Assembly: GCF_020524355.2 (NCBI RefSeq)
Contig: NZ_CP129019.1
Coordinates: forward strand, 2,170,001-2,234,000
Source of the DNA: Mesobacillus subterraneus
GTDB lineage: Bacteria > Bacillota > Bacilli > Bacillales > Cytobacillaceae
Direction: 5' to 3'
DNA length: 64,000 nucleotides
Position numbers and translations under genes: made by a program. Below are positions 55,132-63,475 of this stretch, one piece after another. The notes beneath the pieces are model-generated. The model did no database searches and had not been told where the DNA came from. It was given only the letters and a program-made list of their open reading frames with translations. Position 1 is the stretch's first letter; each line of letters starts with the position of its first letter.

Positions 55132-56406
55132 TCAAACTGTTCTATTTAACATTAAATCCTTCCTCCGATAAACACTCAGTACGACTCCCATAATAAACGC
55201 ATTAAATATCATTGGGATAAATCCATAGCTTATAAATGGCAGAGACATCGACGTCAGTGGAAGCAGGCCAATCATCATTCCAATATTATAGAGAAATTGG
55301 ACAAGAAAGAGTGTTACACCGCCAACTAGCAATAGGTTTCCAAACCTAGAGTTAATTTGAATCGATATCATAACAATTCTCGCTGCAAACAGTGAGAGAA
55401 TAACGAATAGTCCAATCGCAAACAAATAACCGTACTGATAGGTCAAATTAATAAAGGCATAGTCCGTATGTTCCAATGGTAATGGTTGGCTTTTTGCTTC
55501 TGAACCAAACCAGCCGGAGGAAGACAATCGTTCTTTTAGCTCCAAGTACATATACCCCGAGCTATTCGGATATTTTTCAGGATTCAGGAAGCCTAATATC
55601 CTTGCAAGTTGATATTCTTTCACAGTGAACCAGACAAACGTGCTAAAGGCTGCAACTCCCATGATCGACGTAATCGTTATGAGAGTTGCAGTTATTCTAC
55701 TAATCATGCTCCACCACATCATTACAAAAACCATAACTATATATATGAAGCTACCTGACAAGTTTGGTACCGCCATAAATAGGAGCAGCGGCAAAGTAAA
55801 TAGGATGAAGTGCTGCCATAGTTTAATTTTCGGGTTATTGAAAAATGAAGCCCAACCCAGAAACAAGAATGGCAGTGCGTAGTGGCTTTCAAGCTGGAAC
55901 GGTCCAATCATAAAATATGGGATCCCATTTATGATTGCATTTGGGATTGTTAATAATAAGAATAGAAACAATACTCCGATTGAATAAAATAACCAACCTT
56001 TACTTTCTAATTTTCGATAATCAATAAACATCATAGCCGCTGCAATCATTGCACCTAGTAAAACATGAATTGCTTTGATCACTAAATAACCATCTGATAA
56101 CTCATCACCCAATGTGACCAGTGGCAGGAAGCTCAATCCCATGGTGATCGCCAACAAACCGATCAGCCACCAATCGATCCGCGGTTTATGAAGTTTATTC
56201 ATTTCATGGCCTCCAAGCTTTGATGGACTTCCCATTTGGTTGACTGCTTTTTCCTCGGCCTCTGCTTCACTTAAGCCCTTTCCCATCCATTCTTTCTTCA
56301 CCTGCTCAAGATGAAATTCCAATTCTGAGGTTACAAACCTCTTCGCTTCCTTCGAGCGGATATGTGTCGTCACTTCACTTAAAAAGTGGTTCCATCTATT
56401 ACTCAT
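55132..56406 (-). CDS. FtsW/RodA/SpoVE family (SEDS) protein with N-terminal permease-prefix-like domain
   Basis: 424 residues. A soluble N-terminus (1-70, HIRSKEAKRFVTSELEFHLE then GLSEAEAEEKAVNQMGSP) is the prefix module also seen in PadR-associated membrane proteins. About ten spans follow, ending in GLLPLTSMSLPFISYG, the SEDS signature. It has EHTDYAFINLTYQYGYLFAI, the catalytic-loop-like region. SEDS proteins polymerise glycan or act in division. Co-transcribed with a PadR regulator and an ECF sigma factor, so it is a stress-inducible paralogue. Confidence 0.9.
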   Translation of the reverse strand: MSNRWNHFLSEVTTHIRSKEAKRFVTSELEFHLEQVKKEWMGKGLSEAEAEEKAVNQMGSPSKLGGHEMNKLHKPRIDWWLIGLLAITMGLSFLPLVTLGDELSDGYLVIKAIHVLLGAMIAAAMMFIDYRKLESKGWLFYSIGVLFLFLLLTIPNAIINGIPYFMIGPFQLESHYALPFLFLGWASFFNNPKIKLWQHFILFTLPLLLFMAVPNLSGSFIYIVMVFVMMWWSMISRITATLITITSIMGVAAFSTFVWFTVKEYQLARILGFLNPEKYPNSSGYMYLELKERLSSSGWFGSEAKSQPLPLEHTDYAFINLTYQYGYLFAIGLFVILSLFAARIVMISIQINSRFGNLLLVGGVTLFLVQFLYNIGMMIGLLPLTSMSLPFISYGFIPMIFNAFIMGVVLSVYRRKDLMLNRTV

Positions 56407-56413
56407 TACATTA

Positions 56414-56821
56414 TCACTCCCCCAGCAATCCTTTCATGACGATGCGGCCAGAAGCCGCATTCTTCTCCAGCTTACGCAAATACTTCCTCCCTTTGTCGAT
56501 GAGCTGATACAATTTCGCACCTTCCTCATTCCAGCAGGAAGCAATTAATCGTTTTTGTTCAAACGTATGGAGAATCGTATATAGGGAACCTTCATTGTCC
56601 TCAAACTTTTTAAAGCCTCTGGACCTGAGCAGCCCGGTCAATTCATAACCTGTTTTTTCATGAAGAAGAAGCTGCAGAATGGCCAAAGTAACTACCTCAT
56701 CCCTCTCATCTGGCATGTTAATTTGTTTATGAATCTCTTTTCTCATTTTTTCTGAAAAACTTAATTCATTAAACGTGGACTTCTCCATCGATTTTCGGAG
56801 TTTATTCAGTCGGTTTTCCAT
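56414..56821 (-). CDS. PadR family transcriptional regulator
   Basis: 135 residues. The winged-helix core is at about 42-115: LAILQLLLHEKTGYELTGLL, FKKFEDNEGSLYTILHTFEQ, KRLIASCWNEEGAKLYQLID, then KGRKYL. Its start abuts the sigma-factor stop (shared base), and seven bases separate it from the SEDS gene. It probably controls this operon. Confidence 0.9.
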   Translation of the reverse strand: MENRLNKLRKSMEKSTFNELSFSEKMRKEIHKQINMPDERDEVVTLAILQLLLHEKTGYELTGLLRSRGFKKFEDNEGSLYTILHTFEQKRLIASCWNEEGAKLYQLIDKGRKYLRKLEKNAASGRIVMKGLLGE

Positions 56822-57357
56822 TACAATTCCTCCAATCTTTCCTTCAGGAGTTCTTTTGCTCGCTTAAGCCGTGTCTTTATTGTGTTCTCTTTCATCTCTG
56901 TCACGGCCGAAATCTCCTTGATACTCATCTCTTCAAAGTAAAAAAGGTAAATTACTTCCCGGTAGTTTATCGGCAGCTCCATGACCGCTGATGCCAGCTG
57001 ATCATCCTCCTCATCTTGAATGACGATTTGCTCAACACTATCACTCGGCATTGAATCATAAATAGGCTGATAATCGGTAGTGAAAACATTCTTGTTGTAC
57101 CAGCTTTTCAAATAGTCCTTGCAATGATTGGAAGCGATTCTCCAAAGCCAGGTGCGGAACTTCGATTTCCCGCTGTATGTATGAAGAGATTTATAGCATT
57201 TCACGAAAATCTCCTGAGTTAAATCCTCAGCGATTTGCTTATTTTTCACATATGAAAACGAGAGTTGCAGAATCTCTTGCCCATATCTATTCATGATCTC
57301 ATCAATTCCTTCTGCACCATTCTCGATTTCATTTGTCTCTGCTGTTATTTCATCCAC
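56821..57357 (-). CDS. ECF-type RNA polymerase sigma factor
   Basis: 178 residues from GTG 57357 (GGGGG seven bases upstream). Region 2: NRYGQEILQLSFSYVKNKQI, AEDLTQEIFVKCYKSLHTYS, KFRTWLWRIASNHCKDYLKS. Region 4: LPINYREVIYLFYFEEMSIK, EISAVTEMKENTIKTRLKRA. First gene of the operon and preceded by an ECF-type promoter, consistent with autoregulation. No classical anti-sigma gene; the PadR and SEDS proteins may serve the signal path (inference). Confidence 0.93.
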   Translation of the reverse strand: MDEITAETNEIENGAEGIDEIMNRYGQEILQLSFSYVKNKQIAEDLTQEIFVKCYKSLHTYSGKSKFRTWLWRIASNHCKDYLKSWYNKNVFTTDYQPIYDSMPSDSVEQIVIQDEEDDQLASAVMELPINYREVIYLFYFEEMSIKEISAVTEMKENTIKTRLKRAKELLKERLEEL

Positions 57358-57381
57358 AATCGTTCCCCCTTCATAGTTATA

Positions 57382-57405
57382 GACGACGCGCTGTTAAAAA
57401 GGTTT
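57382..57405 (-). promoter_or_regulatory. ECF-sigma promoter (AAAC-N16-CGTC)
   Basis: On the minus strand AAAC (57405-57402) and CGTC (57385-57382) are separated by 16 bases. This is the spacing and consensus of SigW/SigX/SigM-type promoters, 24 bases before the sigma-factor GTG. Supports autoregulation. Confidence 0.7.
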
Positions 57406-57550
57406 TAGGAATATAAAACAGGATAAAAGTTCTAATTTTTAAAAATTTGCAATAATATTCGTTCCTATCCTCTTTCGTCTTGTAAAATAGAGAGAGGCAT
57501 TCAACGCCAATAACATATTATACAGGACTAATAGTTAGGGAGGCTTTTTT

Positions 57551-59008
57551 ATGATAAAGGAAGAAATCCAACAAGCCTTTGCCCCAGACATAAACGATAT
57601 ACATGATATAAGCATAGCACTTGCCAGATCAAAGGAATTTATTTCTAGTCATTTTCCGAATGGAAGTTTTACCTATGCGGCACCTTCCTGTGAGCCTCTT
57701 TTTGGTTACACATCAGCCGAGCTCCACGGAAAATCCATTTTCAGCTTTTGCCATCCATTAGATCTGGATAGGCTGGAACAGTACTTCTCTTCTAATCATA
57801 CTGGAGAAATTTCGTTTCGTTTCAGGAGAAAAGAAGGAGATTATCTCTGGCTGGAATCTAGCAGTACGAACGGTCCTTCTCAGTCAGAAATAGTTCTTGT
57901 TTCTAGAAATGTTACCCAGCGTGTAAATCGAGAGGAAAAATTAAAAGAACATCAAAGAAGAGATCGGTTATTCCTGGAGCATTCAAAGGATACAATGGGG
58001 ATCATCACAAGAAACGGTGTATGGACTTACATTAATGAACAAGGGAAGAAATTGATGGGCGCAACCAGTTTTGATGAAATTATTGGTACTTCTTTGTATG
58101 ATTACACTGACCCGCAAGACTATAAGCTGCTTAAAGAAAGCCTGGATACAAGAAACTCCAGCGATTTTGAAATCAGTTTGATCCGAAAAGATAATGATTC
58201 AAAAAGGGCTGAGGTCCAGCTCATTCCGACAGTCTTTAAGAATAGGGACGTTTTCCTTATCATCATCAAGGATATTACAGAACAAAGAAAAACGGAGGAT
58301 CAGCTGCAGGTAGCTGAAAAACTTTCAGTAATCGGTCAAATGGCGGCTGGAATCGCTCATGAAATCAGGAATCCATTGACTGCGATAAAAGGCTTTACCC
58401 AGCTTTTGAGTGAACATCCTGCAGAAGAAGCAGAAGATTATGCCGAGATCATCCTCGATGAGCTCGCCCGTATTGAATCTATAGTTGGTGACTTGCTGGT
58501 CCTAGCCAAACCTCAGGCTTCCGATCTATCGAATGCAGATGTGATTTCTCTGGTGAATGGGGTTGTTAATTTGCTGAACCCTCAGGCAACGCTATCCGAT
58601 GCCTTCATTAAGATTAAAACTGATACACCTAGTATTCACATAGATTGTGAGCCTGACAAAATAAAGCAGGTGTTAATCAATTTAATCCAAAATTCTATAG
58701 AGTCGATGACAACGGGAGGAGAAATTCTCGTTACTATTTCACAAGAAGCAAACCTAGCTTCAATTAAGGTAATGGATCAGGGATCCGGAATTCCAGAAGA
58801 CCGTCTCAATAAACTAGGAGAACCCTTCTATAGCACAAAGGAAAAAGGAACCGTCCTCGGCTTGATGATTTGCCAGAAAATCATCAAAAACCATGGCGGC
58901 AAGATCGATTTCTCTAGCATCGTTAATGAAGGAACAACCGTTACGATTACACTGCCTATACATGATCACTCCACGAACCAGGAGGAAACACCCGCCTTTA
59001 CTCCTTAA
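57551..59008 (+). CDS. PAS-domain sensor histidine kinase (KinA/KinE-like, soluble)
   Basis: 485 residues; GGGAGG before the ATG. PAS 1 (about 25-125, FPNGSFTYAAPSCEPLFGYT) and PAS 2 (about 140-250, KDTMGIITRNGVWTYINEQG) precede HisKA with AAGIAHEIRNPLTAIKGFTQ (His about 277). HATPase: N box LINLIQNSIES, G1 DQGSGIPE, G2 KGTVLGLMICQKII. The G2 box has Val where Gly is usual. No membrane span, like the sporulation/phosphorelay kinases. Confidence 0.93.
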   Translation: MIKEEIQQAFAPDINDIHDISIALARSKEFISSHFPNGSFTYAAPSCEPLFGYTSAELHGKSIFSFCHPLDLDRLEQYFSSNHTGEISFRFRRKEGDYLWLESSSTNGPSQSEIVLVSRNVTQRVNREEKLKEHQRRDRLFLEHSKDTMGIITRNGVWTYINEQGKKLMGATSFDEIIGTSLYDYTDPQDYKLLKESLDTRNSSDFEISLIRKDNDSKRAEVQLIPTVFKNRDVFLIIIKDITEQRKTEDQLQVAEKLSVIGQMAAGIAHEIRNPLTAIKGFTQLLSEHPAEEAEDYAEIILDELARIESIVGDLLVLAKPQASDLSNADVISLVNGVVNLLNPQATLSDAFIKIKTDTPSIHIDCEPDKIKQVLINLIQNSIESMTTGGEILVTISQEANLASIKVMDQGSGIPEDRLNKLGEPFYSTKEKGTVLGLMICQKIIKNHGGKIDFSSIVNEGTTVTITLPIHDHSTNQEETPAFTP

Positions 59009-59012
59009 TAAA

Positions 59013-59055
59013 ATAAATGCCGAACCCTGTGTGTTAAAATTCGGGTTCGGCATTA
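59013..59055 (+). terminator. Rho-independent terminator of the PAS kinase
   Basis: ATGCCGAACCC / GGGTTCGGCAT stem with a 15-base loop. Confidence 0.8.
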
Positions 59056-59118
59056 TAAATTAAATAATCAGTGATTTTTCAACGAAATTTAAGAGGAATA
59101 AGTTAGCTCCTCAATTCT

Positions 59119-60136
59119 CTAAACAATACTGCGCCCGCTTTTTCCAAGAGCGTAGTATATGCCATGCTGCAGTGTGTGCAGACATTCATATTTTTTTCAA
59201 GTTGCTTAATGTTTCTGTAATCACCATCGCCAGTTCGGCGGAAATCCCTACAAGGATCACTTCTACTCCGAGCAATCTGGCCGCTGAACCTAATTTGTCG
59301 ATCAACTCGGCTGTGTAAGGTGAGATTTCCTTATTCAATCCAGTGAGGTCGAGTAAGACGTACTTTGCTTGATATTTTGGCAGATTGTTCAGCGTGTTCA
59401 TGATCAAATCCTCGGCACGATCTTCATCGTATCTGCCGATTAAAGGGACAACGACAATTCCATCAAGCACTGGAATGAGCGGAGATGATAATTCTTTCAC
59501 CAAATCCTGGAGCATCTTAGTTTTGTCCGCCACGAGGCTTTCCAGTTGCCTAATTTGCTTGGCTTCTTGCCTCCTCGCCATTTGCCAAATGCTTTCTTGT
59601 ACATCCTTATCGGAAGGGAAATATTCCACAACCGTATATGGGTTGGTATCATTCTGATACTCAATGATTTTATACCAGAAGTTCCTGCCAAACAAGCCAG
59701 TAAAAACACCAGCATAATGCGCCGGAACGAAAATCCCTTGTTTTTCCTTGTCACCAAGTTTGTTCATCTTATATTCCCAGTCATCTTTAATGAATAAAGT
59801 AAAATTCTTGGTTTCAACATCCATTTTTTCTACTCTCACATAACCCCAGCCTGCTGGTATGTATGTATCCGACACCCATTTCACCAAATTGGATGTATCG
59901 ATTTCCTTCAGTTCCTTAAAGCCTTCACCGACGATGATTCCCTGTCGGAACCCAGTCGCTTCAAGTACCAGATTCGTTGCCTCTTCGCCTGTAATTTCAT
60001 TAATGGTATCGAAGAAGGTTTTCATGGCAGAAACCCAGAAAAAAACAACATCTCCTCCTTCAAATAACACTTCTCCAGTATTTAAATCCCACTTTATTTC
60101 CACACCGCCAACAACAATATCCTTTTGCATCTCCAC
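59119..60136 (-). pseudogene. RsbR-like STAS protein with V4R-like sensor, C-terminal frameshift
   Basis: Paralogue of the gene at 25074. N-terminal sensor (about 15-150) has LEATGFRQGIIVGEGFKELK, AGWGYVRVEKMDV and GIFVPAHYAGVFTGLFGRN. A linker is followed by STAS (from KELSSPLIPVLDGIVVVPLI, with DLTGLNKEISPYTAEL). The frame stops at 59186 after NLKKI. One A fewer in the A7 run 59191-59197 continues YECLHTLQHGIYYALGKSGR to a TAG at 59119, matching the paralogue's LQQGVEYAIQ end. The indel may be an artefact. Confidence 0.85.
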
Positions 60137-60364
60137 TTAATTCACCCACTAGTATTAGATTATGATTAAAGCAAAATGAGGTTTATAATCATGTCTTCGA
60201 CTCACTATCTTTCATTTCCTGCCGAATCGGTCATTTTGTCCATATAAATCCTGAAACTTGAACACCATAGCTAATTTAACTTATCGAAAGGTAACCCTGA
60301 TAAGAAATGCATTTTAATATGTATGTTTAAATTCTTAACAAGCAATCATTACGCTTCTTGTCTA

Positions 60365-61103
60365 TTAATCTATAAATCTACCCAGAGCTGAGCTTACATT
60401 GTTTATGAATTTAAAATCAGTAAAATCGGTTCCAGTCTGCACCCATGTCCTTGCCAGTTCAGGACGTATCCCGCTTATTAAAACCTCTACCCCCAGCAAT
60501 TTTAGAGATTGTTTTGCCTTTTTCAGGGATTCTACAAACTCAGTATCAGGGTCTCTTACTGACGATAAATCAATGATTAACGATTTGACATTTTTTTCTG
60601 ACACTTGTTTTAGCGTCCGTTCCACATTTAAACCTGACTGCCCTGGCATCCAATAAATCGGAAGAAGGGCGACCTTATTTTTAAGCGGGATGAGGGTAGC
60701 AGATAATTCGTCAATCCGTTCACTTAATTCCCTTTGAATGGTGATCGCGTCGGTAACATCCATGAAATACACAGCTGCGCCAATGAATCCTGATTTATGT
60801 TCTAAAATGGATGTACGAATATCCAAGTATTTATTATATTTCCCCCATTTAAGGCACGGCCTTTACATAATATTCTTCTTTATATGTGACAGTTTTCTCT
60901 ACAAAACGTACATCATCTGGGGCATCTGGCCAAATATCGTAAGCATTCTTTCCCAATATACTATCACCATTTAAACCTAAGATTTCCTTAGCCAAATCGT
61001 TTATAAAGATCACATTATATTGTGAATCAATAGCCATAGCTGCCTCAGATACCGAGTTTAACATTTTAGAAAGTAATATTTCAGATTGAACCGTACTAGA
61101 CAT
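60365..61103 (-). pseudogene. PAS-STAS sensor protein, frameshifted
   Basis: The N-terminal PAS (MLNSVSEAAMAIDSQYNVIF, ILGKNAYDIWPD) stops at 60849. A second part (from about 60826) finishes the PAS (GFIGAAVYFMDVTD) and gives a STAS domain (ELSATLIPLKNKVALLPIYW, SLIIDLSSVRDPDTEFVESL, LLGVEVLISGIRPELARTW). About 15 codons between are readable only if two single bases are added near 60849-60870. GGGGGA before ATG 61103. The ATG overlaps the TetR stop. Confidence 0.72.
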
Positions 61104-61728
61104 TTATTATTTCCCCCGTATTGGTCTGTCTTTTATCCGTTCCCTTGATTCCCGACCAAAAATGATGCCAGCCATCATGCAGCAGTTCTGCAGTGTCTTC
61201 ATTTCCTTTTAACAATCGCGCTGTCAGTATCCCATCGATCAGTATTTGAAAAAGATTGACTAGATTACCTGATGGAGCATTTCTTAGTTCCCCATTCTCT
61301 ACACCTTGTCTAAATATGTCAGCAAGTTCATTGTGAAAACTCTGTGCCACAGTTTCGGCAGATATGCTTTTAATATCATTTTCGAGGTGTTCTGGAGGAA
61401 AGACACTTACTCTTCGCCATAATTTTGTCACGTCTTTCTTATCAATCCAAAGCTGCATGTACCAGCAGAATACTTGAAAAAGTTGATGTTCCACCGGCTG
61501 ATTTTGTTCTTTTAATTTTGAGAAAAATTGCTCCGTTTCAGCTTTGTAGATATTTGCGACATACTTAATCACCGAGATAAACAATTCATCTTTGCTATTA
61601 TAATGTGCATAAATAGAAGACTTTCGTATGCCTACTGCCTTAGCAATCATTGATAGCGAAGTACCATAATATCCTCTTTCCGCAAACAGGTTCAAAGCTT
61701 CTTTATTTATACGATCCAGCGCGTTCAT
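61096..61728 (-). CDS. TetR/AcrR family transcriptional regulator
   Basis: 210 residues. The helix-turn-helix (about 5-50) has ALNLFAERGYYGTSLSMIAK, AVGIRKSSIYAHYNSKDELF. A C-terminal ligand/dimer domain follows (WHHFWSGIKG near the end). It is first of a two-gene unit with the PAS-STAS gene, whose start overlaps its last codons, so it may regulate that sensor. Confidence 0.9.
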   Translation of the reverse strand: MNALDRINKEALNLFAERGYYGTSLSMIAKAVGIRKSSIYAHYNSKDELFISVIKYVANIYKAETEQFFSKLKEQNQPVEHQLFQVFCWYMQLWIDKKDVTKLWRRVSVFPPEHLENDIKSISAETVAQSFHNELADIFRQGVENGELRNAPSGNLVNLFQILIDGILTARLLKGNEDTAELLHDGWHHFWSGIKGTDKRQTNTGEIINV

Positions 61729-62002
61729 CTTTACCTACCTATCGTTCGTTTTTTTATTTAAATTATATCAAATCTCTATATATAGTCCAAGGATAATCTG
61801 CTAAACAAATCTTGCTATACACTTCCTTAGAAGACAAAAACGCGTCATACTCCTCTGTTGCTAGCTATCCATTTAAAGGAATTTAAAAGGGTAAGTCTGT
61901 AATCGTTGAGTACCATTTAAAATCGAAACTTTCCTAAAAATAAACCTTATACAAACCGGGAGATCCCAGAATGACTATTAAAAGCTTGTTGAACAATATG
62001 AA

Positions 62003-62042
62003 AAATCGCGTTAACCCTGATGGATAAACGCGATTTTTCATA
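62003..62042 (-). terminator. Rho-independent terminator of the signal peptidase gene
   Basis: AAATCGCGTT / AACGCGATTT stem, T-rich on both sides, next to the stop. Confidence 0.85.
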
Positions 62043-62049
62043 TTGTGAT

Positions 62050-62595
62050 TTAATCACCAATAATCTTCATATCTTCAAATGGGTAAAAAATAACCTTTGT
62101 TGTTCCAATGATGTTTTCAATCGGTACTGCCCCAATATGACGGCTATCTTTACTATTCCTTCGGTTATCTCCCAGCACAAAAATATGCCCTTCTGGAACA
62201 ACCTCACTGCCAACTGGAGTTTCTCCTAACGTAAATGAACCGGTTAGCTGCCCATAAGTGATGAGCTTTTTGCTCTCCTCCAAATATGGTTCTTCATAAG
62301 GCTTTCCATTTATATAAAGCACGTCGTCCTTGTACTCAACCCGGTCACCAGGAAGCCCGATGACCCGTTTGATATAATCTTTGTCCTCCGTTGCATGGAA
62401 AACAACGATATCAAAGCGTTTGGGCTCGCCGATTTTAGTAACGAACATCCTCTCCTGGCTATGCAAAGTTGGCTCCATGGAAGCACCTTTTACTTCAATT
62501 GGAGTCATTAAAAACGATCGAACAACAAAAGCCAGTACTATTGCGATTAAAAATGCCTTTGCCCATTCCCAAATTTCATTTCGCTCTTTTACCAT
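62050..62595 (-). CDS. Signal peptidase I (Sip type)
   Basis: 181 residues from the ATG at 62595 (AAAGGA about eight bases upstream). One N-terminal span (WAKAFLIAIVLAFVVRSF). Catalytic Ser in GASMEPTL (about 40). General-base Lys in DYIKRVIGLPGDRVEY (about 80). Family box VLGDNRRNSKDSRHIGAVP. Cleaves signal peptides outside the membrane. Typical length for SipT/SipS. Monocistronic. Confidence 0.95.
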   Translation of the reverse strand: MVKERNEIWEWAKAFLIAIVLAFVVRSFLMTPIEVKGASMEPTLHSQERMFVTKIGEPKRFDIVVFHATEDKDYIKRVIGLPGDRVEYKDDVLYINGKPYEEPYLEESKKLITYGQLTGSFTLGETPVGSEVVPEGHIFVLGDNRRNSKDSRHIGAVPIENIIGTTKVIFYPFEDMKIIGD

Positions 62596-62669
62596 ACGGC
62601 ACATCCTTTCCAAACTAATCTATTGGATACTATTTCCACATAGAACATTGAAAATCCTTCCTATTCCCA

Positions 62670-62995
62670 ATTCAAAATAAAAAAAGCGCAAGCACCTTGT
62701 TCAGCCGCGAAAATCGCTGGAGGGCCTGACAGTGAAGTCGTTCTTTGACTTCATTGGCAGGACTGAACTCGAAAAGTATAGCCGACTGTCCAGAAACGCA
62801 GAAACTGGAGACTCCGACAAAGAAGCGCTTTTTGCTTCTGCCGGCGGAGTTGAAGTTTCGGAGTTTCTAGGAGGCGACACTAGACTAGCGTCTCGAGGAG
62901 TTAGGAGCCACAGCCAGACTAGCGTCTCGAGGAGTTAGGAGCCACAGCCAGACAAGCGACTCGAGGGGCTAGGCACTGGAGCTGGACACTAATCT
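62670..62995. repeat. Intergenic element with internal 34-bp tandem repeat
   Basis: The tract starts AAAAAAAGCGCAAGCACC and ends CACTGGAGCTGGACACTAAT. It looks like a family of Bacilli intergenic elements with fixed ends (recalled from general knowledge, not searched). Inside, GACTAGCGTCTCGAGGAGTT with AGGAGCCACAGCCA is tandemly repeated at 62883 and 62917, with a diverged copy at 62951. It also holds GAAGTCGTTCTTTGACTTC and AAGTTTCGGAGTTT hairpin-like parts. Frames through it are not credible genes. Confidence 0.75.
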
Positions 62996-63020
62996 AAGTA
63001 CAAAATTTAATACTTTCAGT

Positions 63021-63047
63021 AAAAAAAGAGGCAAAAAGCCTCTTTTT
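63021..63047 (-). terminator. Rho-independent terminator of the glutaredoxin-like gene
   Basis: AAAAAGAGGC / GCCTCTTTTT with a 5-base loop, bidirectional. Confidence 0.9.
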
Positions 63048-63055
63048 AGTAATGA

Positions 63056-63289
63056 TTATTTTTTAACATACTGCATCAGTGTATCCGGGTCAAAACCAAG
63101 AACCCAGTTGCCGTTAACCTTCGTTTGCGGCACACCCATCTGACCTGTTTCTTCAACCAGCTTTTGTGCAGCAACTTGATCGTTTTGTACATTCACTTCT
63201 TTGTAGTTTATTCCTTGACCCTCAAGGAATTGTTTCATCATTGTGCAGTAAGGTCAAGTATTCGTTGTATAAACAGTAATATCGTTCAT
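63056..63289 (-). CDS. Glutaredoxin-like thiol-redox protein with in-frame TGA at the active site; candidate selenoprotein
   Basis: 78 codons from ATG 63289 (AGGAGG eight bases upstream) to TAA 63056. It reads MNDITVYTTNT, then TGA (63256-63254, codon 12), then PYCTMMKQFLEGQGINYKEV, the MGVPQT cis-Pro loop (GVPQTKVNG) and GFDPDTLMQYVKK. The TGA stands exactly where the first Cys of CPYC belongs; the second Cys is present. Everything after the TGA is intact and family-like, so it would be read as Sec-Pro-Tyr-Cys if decoded. A SECIS-like hairpin follows at the right distance. An ATG (63241) after the TGA could start only a truncated protein lacking the first beta strand and that residue. Sec decoding needs SelA/B/C/D elsewhere. 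A TGC/TGT-to-TGA mutation or base error is the alternative. Confidence 0.72.
63210..63230 (-). promoter_or_regulatory. Candidate bacterial SECIS hairpin
   Basis: Minus strand: ATTCCTTG AGGGT CAAGGAAT, a perfect 8-bp stem with a 5-base loop having G at loop position 2. The loop begins 31 bases after the TGA. Bacterial SECIS elements lie just downstream of UGA, with the apical loop about 16-37 bases away and a G among the first two loop bases. The hairpin is inside codons 23-29, so it must also encode protein. Confidence 0.65.
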
Positions 63290-63429
63290 ACTAAATGCCT
63301 CCTCAAATTTTTTATACCCTATCATGTATTATCCCTATTATGCTAAATTTAGGCAAAAATGAATCACCGGGATATCTATGTTTTTCCCTAATACACTGAA
63401 AAAAAACAACATAAGAGGTATTATTATAG

Positions 63430-63446
63430 TGGTGAGAATCTCACCA
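63430..63446. promoter_or_regulatory. Perfect operator-like palindrome next to a -10 box
   Basis: TGGTGAGAATCTCACCA is a perfect 8+1+8 palindrome overlapping the probable transcription start region: TATTATAG lies just before it. Placed 30 bases upstream of the small gene at 63476. Likely a repressor operator, or a leader hairpin. Confidence 0.5.
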
Positions 63447-63475
63447 AAATCAGCCCAGAAACGGAGGCAAGATCT

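Noticed and set aside
62732..62938. 68-residue plus-strand frame
   Set aside because: Lies entirely inside the GC-richer intergenic repeat element, with residue repeats mirroring the 34-bp unit.
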